A stretch of 36,153 bases of DNA, taken from contig JABYQS010000284.1 in assembly GCA_022592435.1 (NCBI GenBank), forward strand, positions 1-36,153, read 5' to 3'. Shown here in pieces: positions 31,668 through 36,153 of this stretch; the first letter of the stretch is position 1, and each line of letters begins with the position of its first letter. A program made the position numbers and the translations under genes. The notes beneath the pieces were generated by a model. It was not told the origin of the DNA, ran no database searches, and saw nothing but the letters and a program-made list of their open reading frames with translations. Source of the DNA: Cerioporus squamosus. Lineage: Eukaryota; Basidiomycota; Agaricomycetes; Polyporales; Polyporaceae.

Positions 31668-32637
31668 TTGCAGTCGGACTCGGACGGACGTGGCACTCGA
31701 CATCAAGTCCGGCAGAGACCCTGTGTTTCCGAGCACAGCGACTGCTCCTGTTGCTCGGATGCAGGCCTGGCTGGTTAGACAGGCTACGGCGTACGCGGCC
31801 TCAGCTCATGTAAGTACCAGCTCAAGAGCACACTCGAAAGCGTCAGGAACACCCTCAGCATCCGGCCTCTCTGAGTGCCAAAATGGTCACTCCACCGCCG
31901 CAAGCCGTCCGCAAAGCCCGACAACACCGCTCGGCCAAGATGCCGGGCGCGGCGGGCGCACAAGATGCATATGCAGTCTCTGCAGACTGCAGCGTGAGCA
32001 TCGTGCAAGGCCGCGCATCGCATGAAGTGATTCGGGACCTCGAATGCAGGCTCCAAGGCAGCCGCAACAGCTCAATATCAAATCCGAAGGAGCACTCTTG
32101 TCGGGTGCATACAGGTTGTCGACACGACCTCCTCAACGCGTGTCTGCGGGGCTCACTGTCGTTCTTCATTCTGACGGCATGCAAGGGTCGTTGAAGCACA
32201 CGCGATTGCAGGCAACACGACATAACGGGCGGAAATGACTGGTATTATCGTCGCCGGCCACACCGTCACTGTCATGGTGCAACTACTACGCTCACTGTCT
32301 ACTTACTTATTCGATCTATTCGGTAGAACGCGCGTGTGTACGAGACGCCAAGCTCGCAAGGTTCAATGGCCACGCACGGTGCGTGCCATCGTCGATGCGG
32401 TATGCGGCGTCACAACGTCCAGGCTGAGCCGACGGTACGTCCAACCAGGTGGGTGCCCAACCATCCGCGCAGCCCGCAGCCCGCGATCGGCCGCAACCCG
32501 AGCTGATCGCTCTCGAGGTTGCACATCCAAGCAGCGAGCGTGCTGCCGGTGACATCGCCTGCGCAGAGAACGTGCGTGAGTCGGCGGACGTGGCTCTGGC
32601 GTCCGGGCGCGGGTCGGGTGTGTTCGGAGAGGAAGGC

Positions 32638-33051
32638 TATAAGCTGGCTGGCGAGGTGAGCGACCGGCCACATCGCACTTCTCCCCACCTTGCTCCGACC
32701 GCCCCTTCTGCTGCCCGCCTCGCTCACCTGTGTAAGTCTCACATTGTTGCGCGTCACTTCTCACTGACAGCTCTTCGCAGGTTGCTGCGCTGCGTTCCCG
32801 TGCTCTGCGCGATGAAGGGGACGTTGGGCTCCTGGGTAAGCACATCTTCGCTCACCCGTGGTGTGTCTCACCTCCTTGTGCGTCTTCTCTCGCAGATTGC
32901 TCGTCGCAGGTTGTTGCGGTGCGCCCCTGCTCGCTGCGTGACGCTAGGGAGATCTGAGGGTAAGCATTGTCAGTACGCATGCCCACAGACGAGAGGTACT
33001 GACGTAACGTTGCAGGACTCGACCGGGCGGCCGTCGAACTGACTGCTCTAG
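32638..33051 (+). other. Possible spliced locus with TATA-like box and duplicated module (unit 4)
   Basis: TATAAG at 32638-32643 and both modules. Several short deletions are present (CTGTGTAAG for CTGTGGTAAG, ATGAAGGGG for ATGCTGAAGGGG, GACGTAACG for GACGTTAACG), and the final stop context has lost two bases. Confidence 0.25.
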
Positions 33052-34213
33052 GGTCGAGCTCGCTGACGCCTCCGTAGCATGCTGACTCGGAGAGTGGCGA
33101 GGGCGTAATGCTGGAGAGTGTTGGCGGAAGCGCTTTCGAGAGGAGAGTGTGGTAGGTCGGACATGGACTGCCGTGATGGGGTTGTATGCGAGCGAGGAGC
33201 AGAGGAAGGTGCGTGAACGTACTGTAGTGCATGTAGTGTACCAAGCGCGGTCAATCGTGACCGGCCGTGCACGTGAAGTGTCGCGCGCGGCGCGAGTCCG
33301 TGAGCTCACAAGGTGCGGACAGGACGAGGGCGTGGGTGACGCAGAGGCGGGAAAAACGGAGCGGGCGAGTTCGGTACCGAGAGCCTGGGTGAGCGGAGCT
33401 GCGCGCGCGGAGCCAGGAGCGCTGCGTAGGCCCGAGAGATGGACTGTGTACAGTGAGCCAGGGCGGAAATGCAAAGCAGGCGAAGGGTGGAACGGTGTCA
33501 TAGGTCGGTGCGTGCAGCGGGGTGGTGGGACAGGGTCGGGAGCCTGGAGGGGAGCACATAGTAGTATAAACTCACCTGTACGCGCGAGCAATAATCCTAC
33601 TTGTGCGTCCAACCTCCGAGTCTCTGTCAGGACACCTCAGTCTTGGACGCTCGCACTCTGAGCGCTGCAGCGCGACGTACAGCTTGCGGGCGCATACAGT
33701 CGGGTGGGGGAGGCTTGTATGCGCAAGAGACGGGGCAGTCGTCAAGGCAGGAGACTGTGCGCGGGCACACCGGCGAAGGCGGACGAGAGGACAGCGCACA
33801 GGCTGAGTATGAGAGCACCAGAGGGGAGCACCAGCGGCGAAGAGGCCGAGCTCAGAGGAGGTCGAGCGCGAGCCAGGTTGTGAGCGAGACAGGCCGTGAG
33901 CAAGGCGGGGTGCGTGCAGGAGAGCGCAGCAGCGGTCTGGACGGGCGCACACAGCGAGAGGAGGGACGTGTGCGCCCACCGTGAGCCGCGAGGAGAAGGG
34001 ATGGCCGGGGACCCGCACCAGGCAGCCGGCAACGAGCGAGTGCGCAAGATGTCATCGCCGGAAACGGCCGCGCGAGGGGAGGACAAGTCGTCCATCTCGC
34101 AAGCCCGTCTTCCCCCTCCCTCGCCCAAATAGCCTCGCCCCAGCCATGCCTCCCCCGCCTCCCCAGCTGCCCGCCTCCTGTCCCATCCTCTCCACCGCCT
34201 GCGCCGTCAAGTA
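33052..34213 (+). promoter_or_regulatory. Cyclophilin 5' flanking region (unit 4)
   Basis: GC-rich flank with the diverged 33200-33560 version shared with unit 3 and many short deletions. Pyrimidine-rich run and intact uORF before the ATG. Confidence 0.45.
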
Positions 34214-34214
34214 A
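34146..34214 (+). promoter_or_regulatory. 22-codon uORF overlapping the cyclophilin start (TAATG), unit 4
   Basis: Intact uORF with the same peptide; ATG at 34146, TAA at 34212-34214. It is preserved although the cyclophilin frame behind it is broken. Confidence 0.55.
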
Positions 34215-35049
34215 TGGCTTCCCAGGACCAAGCCCGCGCTAGAGCTCGCCGCTCGGGCCCCGACGTCTTTGTGTGTTCCTCTCCTCTCTCTGCTTGTGCT
34301 CGCTGACGGTGCTGCTGCAGTTCGACATCGAGATCGACGGCATGCCCACCGGTCGCATCGTCTTTCGCCTCTTCGACGCCGTCTGCCCCATCCGCACGCA
34401 ACTTCCGCGAGCTCGCGACTGGCGAGAACGGCTACGGCTACTCAGTCGTATATCCACCGCGTCTCCCCAGGTGCGCTGCGCTCCCCCTTGTCCGCATCTG
34501 ATCCCAGGCTTACCATCTTCCTCCTACTGCTACCGTACCATCACCGCAGTTCCACATACAGGGCGGAGACATCGTCGAGGGAAACGGCAAACCGGGCGGT
34601 CCATCTACGGCCCCACATTCCCTGGTGCGTATCCTCTTCCGCAGTGCGCATCCCCTCAAGCGGCCGCTCATACGCCCTCTGTCAACTGCACTGCATCGCA
34701 CCTCACTCCGACTGCGCTGCTGCAGATGAGAACTTCCGCATACCGCACGACCGCCCCGGCCTCCTCTCCATGGCCAATCGCGGCCCGCACACCAACTCTC
34801 ACAGGTGCGTCCCGCTTCCCTTCTCGCGTCCTCCCTGCTCCCACTCGTTCGCGTTCCCGGTCGACGTCGCGCTGACCGCACCCGCAGTTCTTCATCACGA
34901 CCGTCCCCGCACCGTGGTGCGACATGCGGAACGTCGTTTGGCGAGGTCGTCCGTGGGATGGACGTCGCCGGCATCGAGTCCTACGCGTCGGACACATCCT
35001 CTACAAGCCGTCCGTCGACATCCTCATCGCGCGCTGCGGCACCGTATGA
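34214..35049 (+). pseudogene. Cyclophilin copy 4, broken by small deletions
   Basis: Exons align as 34214-34270, 34321-34470, 34550-34624, 34726-34804 and 34888-35049, and all splice sites survive. Relative to copy 1 there are deletions of 3 bases in exon 1, three 2-base deletions in exon 2 (near 34391, 34445 and 34465), one base each in exons 3 (near 34589) and 4 (near 34797), and 2, 3 and 1 bases in exon 5 (near 34938, 34968 and 34993). I see no insertions. As written, the reading frame fails in exon 2. All losses fall in short repeats or runs, so this may be residual sequencing error in a functional copy rather than a true pseudogene. Between lesions the bases follow copy 1. Confidence 0.8.
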
Positions 35050-35488
35050 CCCCGCCCACGCTCGGACGCGCCCGTTTCCTCGTCATCTATCGTCTGAATA
35101 TCTCTTCGACATGCATTGTATCATATCGCATACCGCACACGTCTCTCTTGCCTATCATCTTTCGTTCGACCCTCCCTCGGGCTTCTATCCACGACATGCT
35201 TGCCTTTCCTGCTCCCTGCTCGTCTCCACTCTCACCTCCGAGTTTCACGTTTCACCTGCTGCACCCGCACTGCACTCTTCCCCGTGCGCACGTAGACACC
35301 CAAAACTCCCGTGTCCAAATGTACTTGTAGCTAATTGCCTGCTCGGGCAATAATCATTGAGAACCACGCACCGTGCGCTCATCTTCCTCTGTCCATCGAC
35401 GTTACCTTGCTGCGTCGAGCAATACAAACTGCGTCCGCCTCTCGAAGCACTGCGGTCCTGGCTTGGCGCGTTTTCGCTACTCGCGCTC

Positions 35489-35629
35489 GTATGTTTTCTA
35501 TCTGAGATCTGTGGTGCGAGAAAAGCGTGCGAGTGCGAGCATGGCATTGTACCCCTTGCCACAAGTGTTGGTACAGACCCCGGCCATCGCACGCTTGGCG
35601 GCGCATTCCGTATGGTTTCTATCTGAGAT
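35489..35629 (+). repeat. Paired direct repeat GTATGTYTTCTATCTGAGAT (unit 4)
   Basis: Copies at 35489-35508 and 35610-35629, 121 bases apart; the second has one substitution (GTATGG). Confidence 0.55.
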
Positions 35630-35658
35630 TCCTCTGAGGACCCTGCGCGTGCGCGGAA

Positions 35659-35673
35659 CAAGTACAGTACTTG
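35659..35673. promoter_or_regulatory. Perfect inverted repeat CAAGTACAGTACTTG (unit 4)
   Basis: Same element as at 8594-8608, about 375 bp upstream of the LENG1-like start at 36036. Confidence 0.45.
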
Positions 35674-36035
35674 ACAGGCACGGCGCACGCTATAGCGACG
35701 CGGACGAACCCGGGGATGTCGGGCTCGGCCATGAGCTTCGAGTCAGGTTTATGTGGACGCCGGATGGGCTCTGACATTCGACTTGCCCAGGCCGGCCAGA
35801 ACGCGTCAGTCTCAGTCTGCCAGTACCGAGGATCATCGATCAGGTCGATGGACTCCGTCCTGAACGGAGGACCCCGTATGGAAAGCGAAACGCCCGGCTC
35901 GCGTGGAGATCGCTGGCGGGAGCGCACATGCGTCGAACGCTCTTGGACTCGTACCTCACGCTTACCGTCCTGCTTGCTGCTTGCTTTCCCTAGGCATCAC
36001 ACAGCGCAAGCGCGGCCAAGCACACATAGCGGACG

Positions 36036-36153
36036 ATGGGGAAGCTCAACATCGCCCACCACAAGTCGTACCACCCCTACAGGCGGGACAACATCGAGCG
36101 CGTGCGCAAGGACGAGGAGGAGGCGCGCCAGCGGAGGCCGTCGAGGAGGGGCG
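36036..36153 (+). CDS. LENG1-like gene, 5' part of exon 1, cut by the window end
   Basis: Starts MGKLNIAHHKSYHPYRRDN, as in copies 2-4. One base is missing near 36131-36134 (CAGCGGAGG for CAGCGCGAGG), shifting the frame in the last seven or so codons. The final base is immediately followed, in repeat phase, by base 1 of the window, so this is the missing 5' end of the copy at 1-1012 if the molecule is circular, or of a fifth unit in a longer array. Confidence 0.8.
   Translation, partial: MGKLNIAHHKSYHPYRRDNIERVRKDEEEARQRRPSRRG

Larger units (their letters stand above)
29967..33051. other. Gene-poor middle region, longer-block version (unit 4)
   Basis: Near copy of 20961-24066, including the replacement of the 3015-3600 segment and the longer block (here about 30599-31058). 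After about 32220 it departs from unit 3 and resembles unit 2 in places (for instance the GTCGATGCGG stretch near 32390). No intact gene supported. Confidence 0.5.
35050..36035. promoter_or_regulatory. Spacer between cyclophilin and the next LENG1-like gene (unit 4)
   Basis: Unit 1-like version. Contains the hairpin (35334-35351), the paired motif (35489-35508 and 35610-35629, the second with GTATGG) and the inverted repeat CAAGTACAGTACTTG (35659-35673). Several short deletions lie toward the end. No supported ORF. Confidence 0.5.
27226..36153 (+). repeat. Tandem repeat unit 4 (8,928 bp)
   Basis: Fourth and shortest unit. Near-identical to unit 3 up to about 32000, then mixed, and matching unit 1 over cyclophilin. 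It carries many 1-3 base deletions, most densely after about 32200, and almost no insertions. It ends exactly one base before the position equivalent to base 1. Confidence 0.97.

Noticed and set aside
34214..35049. Cyclophilin H (tri-snRNP type) identity for the cyclophilin
   Set aside because: The insertion after the TGE motif that marks that subfamily is absent; the domain is closer to the CypA type.
1..36153. Possible rDNA array, since fungal rDNA units are also about 9 kb
   Set aside because: No 18S, 5.8S, 28S or 5S rRNA sequence is recognisable; the units carry protein genes with introns.
1..36153. Repeat-induced point mutation (RIP) acting on the duplicated units
   Set aside because: Copies stay GC-rich and mostly open; there is no broad C-to-T conversion or wave of new stop codons.
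1..36153. CRISPR array, tRNA genes, transposon
   Set aside because: No short regularly spaced repeats, no tRNA cloverleaf seen, and no transposase, reverse transcriptase, LTR or terminal inverted repeats recognised by eye.

Overview
The window is a tandem repeat array from a nuclear, GC-rich fungal genome, most likely a mushroom-forming basidiomycete. Genes are split by short introns (about 48-124 bp) with GTRNGT donors, CTGAC/CTAAC-like branch sites and YAG acceptors, and promoters are pyrimidine-rich. There are no rRNA genes, telomere repeats, transposase or reverse transcriptase, or bacterial operon features.

Layout. Four head-to-tail copies of one unit fill the sequence: 1-9111 (9,111 bp), 9112-18216 (9,105 bp), 18217-27225 (9,009 bp) and 27226-36153 (8,928 bp). 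The last base abuts the first base exactly in repeat phase, so the end followed by the start recreates a normal internal unit sequence. The window is therefore an integer number of units and is compatible with a circular sequence, or with a tandem array that an assembler closed into a circle.

Each unit carries, in order: (1) a LENG1-like CIR_N-domain protein gene on + (4 exons, about 320 codons); (2) a G-rich minisatellite-like 3' flank with a canonical G-quadruplex motif; (3) a convergent two-exon gene on - for an unrecognised 289-residue basic protein; (4) about 3.2 kb with exon-like fragments but no convincing intact gene, including a cysteine-rich ORF and a duplicated exon-intron module; (5) a cyclophilin (peptidyl-prolyl isomerase) gene on + with 5 exons, preceded by a 22-codon uORF whose stop overlaps the cyclophilin start (TAATG); (6) a spacer of about 1 kb leading to the next LENG1-like gene.

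State of the copies. LENG1-like genes are intact in units 2 and 3. The first one spans the end/start junction and is frameshifted, and the one in unit 4 has a late frameshift. The minus-strand gene is intact in all four units. Cyclophilin is intact in units 1-3 and carries many small deletions in unit 4. Lesions in unit 4 and at both window ends are almost all 1-3 base deletions, which looks like residual consensus error near contig ends at least as much as true decay.

Evolution. Similarity between copies switches partner along the unit: units 2 and 3 match over cyclophilin while 1 and 4 match each other there; 1 matches 2 and 3 matches 4 in the middle region. This patchwork suggests unequal crossover or gene conversion. 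Intact cyclophilin copies differ almost only at synonymous sites, so they appear to be under selection as proteins. LENG1-like and cyclophilin proteins both belong to families linked to RNA processing and protein folding, but nothing in the sequence shows that the three genes act together.
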